Positions 1-5,558 of a stretch of 5,558 bases of DNA are shown here, in pieces. Where the stretch lies: contig CALCPC010000076.1 in assembly GCA_937900975.1 (NCBI GenBank), positions 1 through 5,558 on the forward strand, read 5' to 3'. Every line of letters begins with the position of its first letter. The stretch's first letter is position 1. The notes under the pieces were generated by a model. That model had not been told where the DNA came from. It ran no database searches and saw nothing but the letters and a program-made list of their open reading frames with translations. Both the position numbers and the translations under genes were made by a program. This DNA is from an uncultured Paracoccaceae bacterium. Lineage in GTDB: Bacteria > Pseudomonadota > Alphaproteobacteria > Rhodobacterales > Rhodobacteraceae.

Positions 1-34
1 CGTTCTGGAAAGTTTTCCCGTTTCGTTCGCTGCC

Positions 35-49
35 GTTCTAGTCCTGTTC
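35..49 (-). promoter_or_regulatory. LexA operator (SOS box), GAAC-N7-GAAC
   Basis: The minus strand reads GAACAGGACTAGAAC, which is GTTC-N7-GTTC on the plus strand. This direct repeat is the known LexA-binding motif of Rhodobacter and related alphaproteobacteria. It covers the end of the spacer and the whole -10 of the promoter at 63-35, so bound repressor would block RNA polymerase; this is the classical layout of an autoregulated lexA gene. Additional GTTC half-sites occur at 25-28 (6 nt from the one at 35-38) and at 2-5. The site doubles as the codons Glu-Gln-Asp-stop of moeA. Confidence 0.82.
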
Positions 50-63
50 TTGGTATGTGTCAA
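35..63 (-). promoter_or_regulatory. Probable lexA promoter inside the moeA 3' end
   Basis: Reading the minus strand, a perfect -35 hexamer TTGACA (63-58) is followed by exactly 17 nt and then TAGAAC (40-35), a 4-of-6 match to TATAAT. Transcription would start near position 28 and run off the window towards coordinate 1, where lexA is expected from the usual Rhodobacterales order moaC-moeA-lexA. The -10 lies on the moeA stop codon and the -35 within the last codons of moeA, so the downstream gene can be transcribed separately from the trp/mo operon. The downstream gene itself is not visible; its identity is inferred from gene order and from the overlapping LexA box. Confidence 0.75.
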
Positions 64-1285
64 GGCGGTCGACGTCTTCATACGATATATTGGGGTTGGG
101 CCCCCGCCCCCACGCGAGGTCCAGAGTCTCGACCGGGGCACCGATGCCAAGCGCGGGCGCGTAGGCTGGGCGGACGACCAGGCAATCGGCCGCCTGCAGC
201 ACGCTGAGAAGGGCGCTGTCCTGGCGCTGAAACGCCCGCACCGTGCCGTCGGGGCCGCGACGGGCGCGCATGAAATGTTGGCGTGGGCCGTTCGCGGGCA
301 GCGGCGCTGAGAGGATCGCGGTCCGGGTGGGATCGTCGCTGCAAAGGCCGGTCATCTGGGCGATCAAAGGGCAGATGAAAAGGCGCCCGCAGACCATCGC
401 CGAAACGGGGTTGCCGGGCAAGCCGATCAGAACCTGCGCGCCAAGGCGCCCGGCCATCAGCGGTTTACCGGGGCGCATCGCGATCTTGTAAAACGACAGG
501 TCCAGCCCGGCTTCGGTGGCCGTCGATTGCACAAGATCGTGGTCGCCCACGGAGGCGCCGCCCAGTGTGACGATAACGTCCGCGCCCTCGGCCAGCGCCA
601 ACACAGCCGACAGCGCCGCGCGGCTGTCACGGGCAATCGGCAAAAGCCGTGTTTCGGCACCGGCATCGCGCAACAGCGCTGCGAGCCCGAAATTGTTCGA
701 GCTGACGATCTGATCGGGCCGCGGTGCCCCGCCCGGCATCACCAGCTCATCGCCCGTTGGGATCAGCGCAACGACGGGTTTGCGCGCCACGCAAAGCGCG
801 GGGCAGTTCATCGCCGCGGCCAGCGCGATGTCTCCGGGGCCGAGGACGCGGGGCGGCGCAAGCGTTGCCCCGACGCGGAAATCCGCGCCCGCTGGCCGGA
901 CATAGGGCGCGGGGTCGGGGTTCGGGCCGACCGTGATGCGCGCACCCGTCCTGATTGCGTCCTCTTGGATCAGGATCCGGTCGGTGCCCGCTGGCAGCGG
1001 CGCGCCGGTGAAGATCCGCACCGCCTCCCCCGGCCCGACCGTTCCGGCAAAGGCCGCGCCTGCGGGTGCCGTGCCGATGACAGTGAAGGTGGTGCCGGGG
1101 CGCATCTCTGCCCCCCGCACCGCATAGCCATCCATGGCGGAGGCGGCGAACGGGGGTTGCGCGCGGCCCGCGACCACGGGCGCTGCCAGAACGCGGCCAT
1201 GGGCCTTGTCCAGCGGCACGGTCTCGGTTCCCGTCGGTCGGCAAAGCGCCAGAACCTGCGCCCGGGCTTCGGCGACGCTCAGCAT
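38..1285 (-). CDS. moeA: Molybdopterin molybdenumtransferase MoeA
   Basis: MoeA inserts molybdate into adenylylated molybdopterin in the cytoplasm, the last common step of molybdenum cofactor synthesis. The 415-residue product is close to the family length of about 400. Family motifs appear in order: PPFAASAMDGYAV (44-56), FTGAPLPAGTD (92-102), TGDEL (177-181), GGASVGDHD (242-250), MRPGKPLMAGR (270-280), GLPGNPVSA (288-296) and a C-terminal domain with QHFMRAR (336-342). The ATG at 1285 overlaps the moaC stop (TGATG) and has a GAGG ribosome site 7 nt upstream (1296-1293). The frame stays open upstream to 1537, but that part lies inside moaC and is not MoeA-like. The last ~25 residues, after VETLDLAW, look non-homologous to the family and are encoded by DNA that also carries the next gene's promoter and LexA box. 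Operon mate of moaC. Confidence 0.96.
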   Translation of the reverse strand: MLSVAEARAQVLALCRPTGTETVPLDKAHGRVLAAPVVAGRAQPPFAASAMDGYAVRGAEMRPGTTFTVIGTAPAGAAFAGTVGPGEAVRIFTGAPLPAGTDRILIQEDAIRTGARITVGPNPDPAPYVRPAGADFRVGATLAPPRVLGPGDIALAAAMNCPALCVARKPVVALIPTGDELVMPGGAPRPDQIVSSNNFGLAALLRDAGAETRLLPIARDSRAALSAVLALAEGADVIVTLGGASVGDHDLVQSTATEAGLDLSFYKIAMRPGKPLMAGRLGAQVLIGLPGNPVSAMVCGRLFICPLIAQMTGLCSDDPTRTAILSAPLPANGPRQHFMRARRGPDGTVRAFQRQDSALLSVLQAADCLVVRPAYAPALGIGAPVETLDLAWGRGPNPNISYEDVDRLDTYQEQD

Positions 1286-1764
1286 CAGCCGGCCTCGTAC
1301 CGTCCCGAGGCGCCGCCCTCTTTGAACGTCAGGCGCAAATGCTCGACCGCCATGCCGCGATCCACCGCCTTTAGCATGTCGTAGACCGTCAGCGCCGCGA
1401 CGCTGACCGCGGTCAAAGCCTCCATCTCGACGCCGGTGGGGCCGGTTGTGCTGACCGTGGCAGTGATGTCGACCCGCGGGGGATCCTCGGCAGGGCGCAG
1501 GTCCAAGGCAACTTTCGACAGCGGTAGAGGGTGGCAAAGCGGGATCAGATCGGCGGTTTTCTTCGCCGCCATAATGCCCGCCAAACGCGCAACACCTAGA
1601 ACGTCGCCTTTGGCCGCGCCACCCGCGCGCAGCAGGGCCAGCGTTTCGGGCTGCATCGCGACATGCGCCGCTGCCACAGCCCGCCGAAGCGTCGCGGGCT
1701 TGGCCGACACATCCACCATATGCGCGGCCCCGTCGGCGTCAAAATGGGTCAGTTTCCGGCTCAT
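1285..1764 (-). CDS. moaC: Cyclic pyranopterin monophosphate synthase MoaC
   Basis: MoaC converts the 3',8-cyclo-GTP made by MoaA into cyclic pyranopterin monophosphate, the first stable intermediate of molybdenum cofactor synthesis. The 159-residue length is typical. The catalytic features known from E. coli MoaC are present one residue further on: Lys52 in AAKGD, His78 in LCHPLPL, the Glu113/Glu115 pair in [15 protein letters not shown], and Asp129 and Lys132 in YDMLKAV. The ATG at 1764 overlaps the stop of the repetitive ORF upstream (ATGA), with GAGG 7 nt before it (1775-1772). Residue 21 is Ala in VSAKPA, where I recall relatives having Gly (VSGKP). The first ~64 codons appear as degenerate tandem copies immediately upstream (1765-2648). 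Enzyme assignment is firm. Confidence 0.96.
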   Translation of the reverse strand: MSRKLTHFDADGAAHMVDVSAKPATLRRAVAAAHVAMQPETLALLRAGGAAKGDVLGVARLAGIMAAKKTADLIPLCHPLPLSKVALDLRPAEDPPRVDITATVSTTGPTGVEMEALTAVSVAALTVYDMLKAVDRGMAVEHLRLTFKEGGASGRYEAG

Positions 1765-1801
1765 GGCAGGGCCTCACATCGCGGGATTTGCGCGGGGATG
1801 G
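1698..1801 (-). repeat. Junction repeat copy A: ORF295 tail plus moaC head
   Basis: This tract contains the real moaC start (ATGAGCCG) with the ORF tail before it and moaC codons 1-23 after it. It aligns without gaps to 2582-2685, an offset of 884. About 77 of 104 positions are identical by hand count, including an exact 14-mer, TTGCGCGGGGATGG, at 1788-1801. The upstream part resembles the trpC 3' end. Confidence 0.85.
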
Positions 1802-2648
1802 CCGCTCCGCCCACCGCAAGCGCCGCGCCGCGGCCGAGGCGCACGGGCTTGCCCGAGACATAAGCCTTCAACGCGGCCCCGCTGGCGGCGAGAAACGCCG
1901 GTTCCTGGCTGACGGCACGCGTGCGTGGCGCCGTGACTGATTGCGCCGGCCTTGGTGTAGCAAATACCGCTTCCGCCGCCGTCCGTCGGATACGCGCGGG
2001 CTTACCCGAAATGCCCGCAAGGCGCGCGGCCCCAAAAAACGCCGGTTCCGGGCTCCCAGCGCGCCCAAGCGACGCCGGGCCCGATTGCCCTCGCTTCGGT
2101 TTGGCAAAGATCTCCGCCGCCCGTCGGAGGCCTGCGGGCTTGCCCAAGGCGCCCGACAAGAGCGCGGCCCCGTAGCCGCGAGAAGCATCGGTTGCGGGCT
2201 CGCACCGCGCCCCTGCCGCGCCGGGATAGGGTGCGCTCGCCTTGGCTTTAGCAGAGACCGCATGCGCTTCCGCCCACCAGAAGCCTGCGCGCTTGCCCGA
2301 GAACTCCAACACGGGCGCAGCCCTACTGGCTGCAAACAGCATAAGTTCCAGGATCATCGGGCGCTCCTGCTGCGCTGCGAACGAGTGCGCTGGCCTTGGC
2401 TCTAGCGAAGATCGCACCCGCTGGAGGCCTGTGGGCTTGCCCGTGACCTTCGCCAAGGGCGCGGGCCTTTCAGCCCCCAGAAGCGTTGGTTCAAGGCTCC
2501 CAGCGCGCCCAAGCGGTGCCGGGTACTGCTGTGCTGGCTTTGGCTTGGCAAAGATCTCCGCCGCCCGCCAGAGGCGCGCGGGCTTGCCCGACGCGTCTGC
2601 CAAGGGCACGGCCCCTAAGGCGTTAAATTGGATCGGCTTTCGGCTCAT
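1761..2648 (-). CDS. Hypothetical repetitive ORF (295 aa) made of degenerate moaC 5'-end copies
   Basis: This frame fills the trpC-moaC spacer exactly. Its ATG at 2648 overlaps the trpC stop (ATGA), with GAGAGGG 6 nt upstream (2661-2655), and its stop overlaps the moaC ATG (ATGA). It starts MSRKPIQFN, like MoaC's MSRKLTHFD, and continues as six imperfect ~49-residue units. Their consensus is roughly [20 protein letters not shown], then PxxLGRAGSxEPxFLGAxR. MoaC residues 20-64 match this pattern ([10 protein letters not shown], then LRAGG, then LGVARLAGI). The C-terminus, [12 protein letters not shown], mirrors the TrpC end, [12 protein letters not shown]. No signal peptide, membrane segment or known domain is seen. 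GC by codon position over 1801-2100 is flat (about 75, 71 and 70%, hand count), unlike trpC, so a selected protein is doubtful. It may be translated mainly because it bridges two coupled genes. No function is assigned. Confidence 0.45.
   Translation of the reverse strand: MSRKPIQFNALGAVPLADASGKPARLWRAAEIFAKPKPAQQYPAPLGRAGSLEPTLLGAERPAPLAKVTGKPTGLQRVRSSLEPRPAHSFAAQQERPMILELMLFAASRAAPVLEFSGKRAGFWWAEAHAVSAKAKASAPYPGAAGARCEPATDASRGYGAALLSGALGKPAGLRRAAEIFAKPKRGQSGPASLGRAGSPEPAFFGAARLAGISGKPARIRRTAAEAVFATPRPAQSVTAPRTRAVSQEPAFLAASGAALKAYVSGKPVRLGRGAALAVGGAAIPAQIPRCEALP
1802..2581 (-). repeat. Tandem array of 138-153 bp units derived from moaC codons ~20-64
   Basis: A landmark GCTT(G/A)CCC, the complement of the GKP codons, recurs on the plus strand at 1847, 2000, 2138, 2291, 2435 and 2582, with GCTTGGCC at 1698 in moaC itself. 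The five spacings inside the array are 153, 138, 153, 144 and 147, all multiples of three. Units 1 and 4 share exact tracts exactly 444 bp apart (a 21-mer at 2051-2071 and 2495-2515, a 23-mer at 2101-2123 and 2545-2567). Units 3 and 6 are also 444 bp apart and units 2 and 5 are 435 apart, giving two blocks of three. The borders of the array are approximate. Confidence 0.85.
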
Positions 2649-2685
2649 CGCGCGCCCTCTCGGCGCGGGGATTGCGCGGGGATGG
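2582..2685 (-). repeat. Junction repeat copy B: trpC tail plus ORF295 head
   Basis: This tract contains the trpC 3' end, the ATGA overlap and the first ~23 codons of the repetitive ORF. It is the partner of 1698-1801. The offset of the overlap (1761 to 2645) and of the flanking exact 14-mer (1788 to 2672) are both 884. This indicates that one trpC/moaC junction was duplicated as a unit. Confidence 0.85.
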
Positions 2686-3475
2686 GGTCCGCAAGGATCG
2701 TGCGCGTTGCCGCCGTCACGTCGCCTTGGCGCATCAGCGTTTCGCCAATAAGAAACCGGCGGATGCCGGCGGTGGCGAGACCGGCGAGATCGTCGGAGGT
2801 CGCCAGACCGGATTCCGACACAATCTGCCGCCCCGAAGGCACATGAGGGGCTAGGCTGCGGGTGGTCTCTAGCGTGGTCTCGAACGTGTTGAGATCGCGG
2901 TTGTTGATCCCGATCAGCGGCGTCGAAAGGGCCAGCGCGCGGTCAAGCTCCGCCCGATTGTGGACCTCCACCAGCGCCTCCATGCCCCAATGCGCGGCCG
3001 CGTCGGCCAGGGCCGACGCCTCGCCGTCCGAAACGCTGACCATGATGATCAGGATGCAATCGGCGCCGAGCGCGCGCGCCTCGGCCACTTGGTAGGGGTC
3101 GTAGAGAAAATCCTTGCGCAAAAGCGGCAGATCGACGGCGCCGCGCACGGCCTCAAGATAGGCGTCGGAACCTTGAAAGCTTGGCCCATCGGTCAAGACG
3201 CTAAGACACGCGGCGCCGCCGGCAGCATAGGCGCGGGCGAGCTTCGGGGGGTCGAAATCGGCACGGATCAAGCCCTTGGAGGGGCTCGCCTTTTTGATCT
3301 CGGCAATCAGGCCGTAGCCGGTCGCGGCCGCGCGGTCGAGCGCCGCGGCAAAGGGCCTGGGCGCCGGTGCGGCGCGCGCCGCGGCCTCCACCTCTGCCAA
3401 CGGTCGCGCCGCTTTGCGGGCTGCGATGTCTTCGAGTTTATAGGCCTTGATCCGGTCGAGGATGCTGCTGCTCAA
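2645..3475 (-). CDS. trpC: Indole-3-glycerol phosphate synthase TrpC
   Basis: TrpC closes the indole ring, converting carboxyphenylaminodeoxyribulose phosphate to indole-3-glycerol phosphate with loss of CO2 and water, in the cytoplasm. The TIM-barrel motifs are all present: [10 protein letters not shown] (59-68, with Glu59 and Lys61), LLRKDF (Lys121), ALVEVHN (Glu170), GINNRDL (189-195), SESGL (Glu221) and FLIGETLM (241-248). I chose the TTG at 3475 as start. It gives [22 protein letters not shown], the family's usual N-terminus, and a normal 276 residues. It has AAGGGA 7 nt upstream and its TTGA overlaps the stop of the upstream ORF. A longer reading from 3589 has no family similarity. Third positions are strongly GC (18 of 20 in one sampled stretch). 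The stop overlaps the next ORF (ATGA). It is monofunctional, with no TrpF domain. Confidence 0.95.
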   Translation of the reverse strand: MSSSILDRIKAYKLEDIAARKAARPLAEVEAAARAAPAPRPFAAALDRAAATGYGLIAEIKKASPSKGLIRADFDPPKLARAYAAGGAACLSVLTDGPSFQGSDAYLEAVRGAVDLPLLRKDFLYDPYQVAEARALGADCILIIMVSVSDGEASALADAAAHWGMEALVEVHNRAELDRALALSTPLIGINNRDLNTFETTLETTRSLAPHVPSGRQIVSESGLATSDDLAGLATAGIRRFLIGETLMRQGDVTAATRTILADPIPAQSPRREGAR

Positions 3476-4128
3476 ATCGCCGTCCCTTTTCGATGCAAAG
3501 GGCCGAAACGCTGCGGATCCTGGCTTCCCAAGCGCCGTGCCCAGCCGCGGGCCCGGCGCTGGCAGTTTGCACCGCCGCCGCGCGGCCAAGCGGCGGCGCC
3601 AGCCCCAAGAAACAGCGTCGGCCGAAGCCCCCTCAAATCGAGCGACGCAGACCCCGGCCGCGCGCCAATGCCGAGCGTCCCCTCCGAGCCCGGGCCCGGA
3701 AGCTGTGCGCGGGGCTTGATTTGGCCGCGCACGCGGCGTGTGACGGCGCTGTTCCCCGACCCGGCGGGCCGCCGCATCCGTGCGCGCAGCCGCTGTTCAG
3801 CCCCGCTTTGTCGCCCGAAAGCGCTGCAAACGCCCGCAAAAAACACGGGCCAAAGCCCTTGGCAGGTAAGCGACCCAAGGTCTGGCCGCGCGAAAGGGCG
3901 CATCCCCGAGGACAGCCCTGTGACGCGTGTCGCCCTCTTTCGGATGCCCATCGGGTCACGGTTTCCGCAGTTGAAATCAACATGCCCCTGCGCGGCAGGC
4001 GGCCAGAACCCCCCGCGGGACGGACGGTTTGCCGCGCCATTTGGGGGCAGGGCCCGCATGTCGATGGTGCAGAACGGCGTGGCGCGCCGGCGCGACCCAG
4101 GCGGCGGTGCGAGAACATGGGCGATCAC
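3472..4128 (-). CDS. Hypothetical 218-codon ORF filling the trpD-trpC spacer
   Basis: A GTG at 4128 overlaps the trpD stop (GTGA), with AAGGGA 8 nt upstream (4142-4137). The frame stays open until a TGA that overlaps the trpC TTG (TTGA). Both ends thus look like designed coupling points. The product is rich in Arg, Gly, Pro and Ala, basic and of low complexity. I recognise no domain, signal peptide or membrane segment. GC by codon position over 3481-3720 is flat (about 74, 70 and 75%), and long open frames also exist in other readings, so coding is weakly supported. The end near trpC contains stretches resembling the moaC-derived repeats (for example [12 protein letters not shown] against [11 protein letters not shown]). 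It may be an expanded, decayed junction rather than a gene. No function is assigned. Confidence 0.35.
   Translation of the reverse strand: MIAHVLAPPPGSRRRATPFCTIDMRALPPNGAANRPSRGGFWPPAAQGHVDFNCGNRDPMGIRKRATRVTGLSSGMRPFARPDLGSLTCQGLWPVFFAGVCSAFGRQSGAEQRLRARMRRPAGSGNSAVTRRVRGQIKPRAQLPGPGSEGTLGIGARPGSASLDLRGLRPTLFLGAGAAAWPRGGGANCQRRARGWARRLGSQDPQRFGPLHRKGTAI
3473..3488 (-). promoter_or_regulatory. Ribosome site and TTG start of trpC
   Basis: AAGGGA at 3488-3483 lies 7 nt before the TTG at 3475-3473. The TTG shares its last two bases with the TGA stop of the preceding frame (TTGA). This decides the trpC start because no ATG or GTG in frame gives a family-like N-terminus. The same 11 nt, AAGGGACGGCG, precedes the spacer ORF's GTG near 4142-4132. 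Confidence 0.75.
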
Positions 4129-5153
4129 GGGCGCCGTCCCTTGCCACTGGTCGCCGCGGCCAGCGCCTCAACCTTCGCACGGGCCGCACCGCTGTCGATG
4201 CTTTCGCCCGCAAGGGCCACACCGGTTTTAAGGTCGGTTGCCCGGTCCGCGATCACCAACGCCACGGCGGCGTTCAGCAGGACGGCGTCGCGATAGGCCG
4301 ACTGTGCGCCGTCCAAAAGCGCGCGGAACGCATCGGCGTTTTCGCGCGGCGTGCCGCCCTTCAGCGCCGCGAAAGGATGCTCGGGCAGGCCCGCATCCTC
4401 GGGATGGATCTCCCGCTCCGTCACGTGACCCGCATCGAGAACTGCAGCATAGCTGACGCCCGCAATCGACACTTCGTCGGTGCCATCGCCACCATGGACC
4501 AGCCACGCCCGCTCTGACCCAAGCGCGGCCAAGGTTTCGGCCATGGGGCGGAGAAGCGCGCGATCATAGGCGCCGGTCAGTTGGCGCAAAACCCCGGCCG
4601 GATTGGTCAGGGGGCCAAGAATGTTGAAAATCGTGCGGGTCCCAAGCTCCTGCCGGGCGGGCATGACATGGCGGACCGCGGGGTGGTGCACCGGCGCCAT
4701 CATAAAGCAAATCCCCGTGTCGCGAAGCGCGGCTGCCACCACGTCGGGCGGAACCATCACCTCGATCCCCATCTCGCCGAGCGCGTCCGCCGCCCCCGAT
4801 TTCGACGATAGGTTCCGGTTGCCGTGTTTGGCCACCGGCACGCCGGCGCCCGCGACGACAAAAGCCGTGGCCGTGGAAATGTTCAGCGTCCCCTTGCCGT
4901 CGCCGCCGGTGCCAACGATGTCCATCGCGCCGGGAGGCGCGACAACGGGCAGAACCCGGGCGCGCATCGCGCTTGCCGCGGCGGCGTATTCGTCCACCGT
5001 TTCGCCCCGCACGCGCAGCGCCATCAGAAAGCCGCCGATCTGCGCGGGCGTGGCGGCGCCGTCCATCAGGATCGAGAACGCCGTCAGGGCCTCTGCGCGG
5101 CTCAAGGGCCGGGTCGCGGCCTGCGCGATCAGGGGGCGCAAATCCGCGCTCAT
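4125..5153 (-). CDS. trpD: Anthranilate phosphoribosyltransferase TrpD
   Basis: TrpD transfers phosphoribose from PRPP to anthranilate, the second step of the tryptophan branch, in the cytoplasm. The 342-residue length is normal. The PRPP-binding motif GTGGD (81-85) is followed by NISTAT (91-96), KHGNR (109-113) and [14 protein letters not shown]. The anthranilate-site residues HHPA (156-159) and Arg167 follow, then [15 protein letters not shown] (171-185) and the metal-binding Asp226-Glu227 in GTDEVS. The N-terminal helical part ([14 protein letters not shown]) is intact. The ATG at 5153 overlaps the trpG stop (ATGA). No good ribosome site precedes it, which suggests translational coupling to trpG. 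The stop overlaps the GTG of the spacer ORF. It is a separate protein here, not fused to TrpG as in E. coli. Confidence 0.97.
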   Translation of the reverse strand: MSADLRPLIAQAATRPLSRAEALTAFSILMDGAATPAQIGGFLMALRVRGETVDEYAAAASAMRARVLPVVAPPGAMDIVGTGGDGKGTLNISTATAFVVAGAGVPVAKHGNRNLSSKSGAADALGEMGIEVMVPPDVVAAALRDTGICFMMAPVHHPAVRHVMPARQELGTRTIFNILGPLTNPAGVLRQLTGAYDRALLRPMAETLAALGSERAWLVHGGDGTDEVSIAGVSYAAVLDAGHVTEREIHPEDAGLPEHPFAALKGGTPRENADAFRALLDGAQSAYRDAVLLNAAVALVIADRATDLKTGVALAGESIDSGAARAKVEALAAATSGKGRRP

Positions 5154-5558
5154 GCGGGCAGCGGGACCGTGTCGAGAAAGTTGCGCAACAGCGCGTGACC
5201 GGCCTCAGAGGCAATGGACTCCGGGTGAAACTGGACCCCGTGGAGCGGTTTTTCGCGGTGCTGCAGACCCATGATGGTGCCGTCTGACAGCGTTGCCGTC
5301 ACCTCTAGCACCTCCGGCACATCCTCAGCCGACACGACAAGCGAGTGATACCGCGTCGCCCGAAGCGGGTTCGGCAATCCCGCAAAGACGCCCGTCCCGC
5401 GATGTGCGATCTCGGCGGTCTTGCCATGCACAATCGCCGAATGCCGCACCACGCGCCCCCCGCAGGCCTGGCCGATCGTCTGATGGCCAAGACAGACACC
5501 CAAAAGCGGCGTGTTGGTTTCGACCGCCGCCGCCGTCAGTGCTAGGCAAATCCCCGAC
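5150..5558 (-). CDS. trpG: Anthranilate synthase glutaminase component TrpG (5' end outside window)
   Basis: TrpG is the class I glutamine amidotransferase subunit that feeds ammonia to TrpE for anthranilate synthesis. The visible 135 residues start [15 protein letters not shown] and include the nucleophile motif GVCLGHQ (the Cys is residue 22 of the fragment), TRYHSLVV and the His-Glu pair in [11 protein letters not shown]. The open frame reaches the window edge, and about 60 N-terminal residues with the oxyanion-hole region should lie beyond 5558. The residues preceding the TTG (Leu) at 5503 are family-like, so that codon is internal, not a start. The stop overlaps the trpD start by 4 nt. 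In Rhodobacterales trpE usually lies elsewhere or further upstream; it is not visible here. Confidence 0.95.
   Translation of the reverse strand, partial: SGICLALTAAAVETNTPLLGVCLGHQTIGQACGGRVVRHSAIVHGKTAEIAHRGTGVFAGLPNPLRATRYHSLVVSAEDVPEVLEVTATLSDGTIMGLQHREKPLHGVQFHPESIASEAGHALLRNFLDTVPLPA

Noticed and set aside
527..1384. Plus-strand open frame of 285 codons.
   Set aside because: It is antisense to moeA and moaC, which are unambiguous, and its translation looks like a GC-rich shadow.
1286..1537. In-frame N-terminal extension of moeA (open back to 1537).
   Set aside because: It lies inside moaC in another frame, has no MoeA similarity, and the ATG at 1285 has a GAGG site and a TGATG overlap.
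1847..2589. CRISPR-like array.
   Set aside because: The units are 138-153 bp, diverged along their whole length and in frame, with no alternation of short identical repeats and unique spacers.
1765..2644. Insertion sequence or transposon between trpC and moaC.
   Set aside because: There is no transposase, no terminal inverted repeats and no short target duplication. The content is explained by copies of flanking gene ends.
3476..3589. Longer TrpC starting at 3589 (314 residues).
   Set aside because: The extra 38 residues are not TrpC-like. The TTG at 3475 gives the family N-terminus and normal length, with a good ribosome site.
4125..4142. Attenuator or terminator between trpD and trpC.
   Set aside because: I saw no stem followed by a T-run on the minus strand and no Trp-rich leader. 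The overlapping starts argue for read-through.
2960..4231. Plus-strand open frame of 423 codons.
   Set aside because: It is antisense to trpC, the spacer and trpD. The product is Arg/Gly/Pro-rich with no recognisable motif, as expected of shadow frames in GC-rich DNA.

Overview
The window carries a dense, single-direction (minus-strand) tryptophan/molybdopterin operon from a GC-rich alphaproteobacterium. The best fit is the Rhodobacterales (Rhodobacter/Paracoccus/Roseobacter relatives): the order trpG-trpD-trpC-moaC-moeA, leading towards lexA, is typical there. The window also ends in a GTTC-N7-GTTC LexA box of the alphaproteobacterial type. Assignment to an order is inference from gene order and operator type; no species can be named.

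Layout in transcription order, from high to low coordinates: trpG (C-terminal 135 residues, running off the window end at 5558), trpD (5153-4125), a 657-nt spacer holding a 218-codon ORF (4128-3472), trpC (3475-2645, TTG start), an 888-nt spacer holding a 295-codon repetitive ORF (2648-1761), moaC (1764-1285) and moeA (1285-38). A promoter and LexA operator embedded in the last codons of moeA (63-35) point at a gene, almost certainly lexA, beyond coordinate 1. All junctions overlap: ATGA (trpG/trpD), GTGA (trpD/ORF218), TTGA (ORF218/trpC), ATGA (trpC/ORF295), ATGA (ORF295/moaC) and TGATG (moaC/moeA). Translation is therefore probably coupled along the whole message.

TrpG and TrpD act in the first two steps of tryptophan synthesis and TrpC in the fourth. 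MoaC and MoeA act in the first and last stages of molybdenum cofactor synthesis. These five genes look intact and ordinary, apart from TrpG being cut by the window edge.

The unusual part is the two spacers. The 884-bp insertion between trpC and moaC is built from degenerate tandem copies (138-153 bp, always a multiple of three) of the first roughly 64 codons of moaC. It is bracketed by a duplicated trpC-tail/moaC-head junction (about 77 of 104 positions identical by eye, ungapped, offset exactly 884). The six units group as two blocks of three with a period of about 444 bp. The trpD-trpC spacer has the same architecture: start and stop overlaps at both ends and an exact 11-nt piece of junction repeated at both ends. 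In sampled stretches both spacers lack the strong third-position GC bias seen in trpC. They look like expanded gene junctions kept open for ribosomes rather than ordinary genes; that interpretation is inference.
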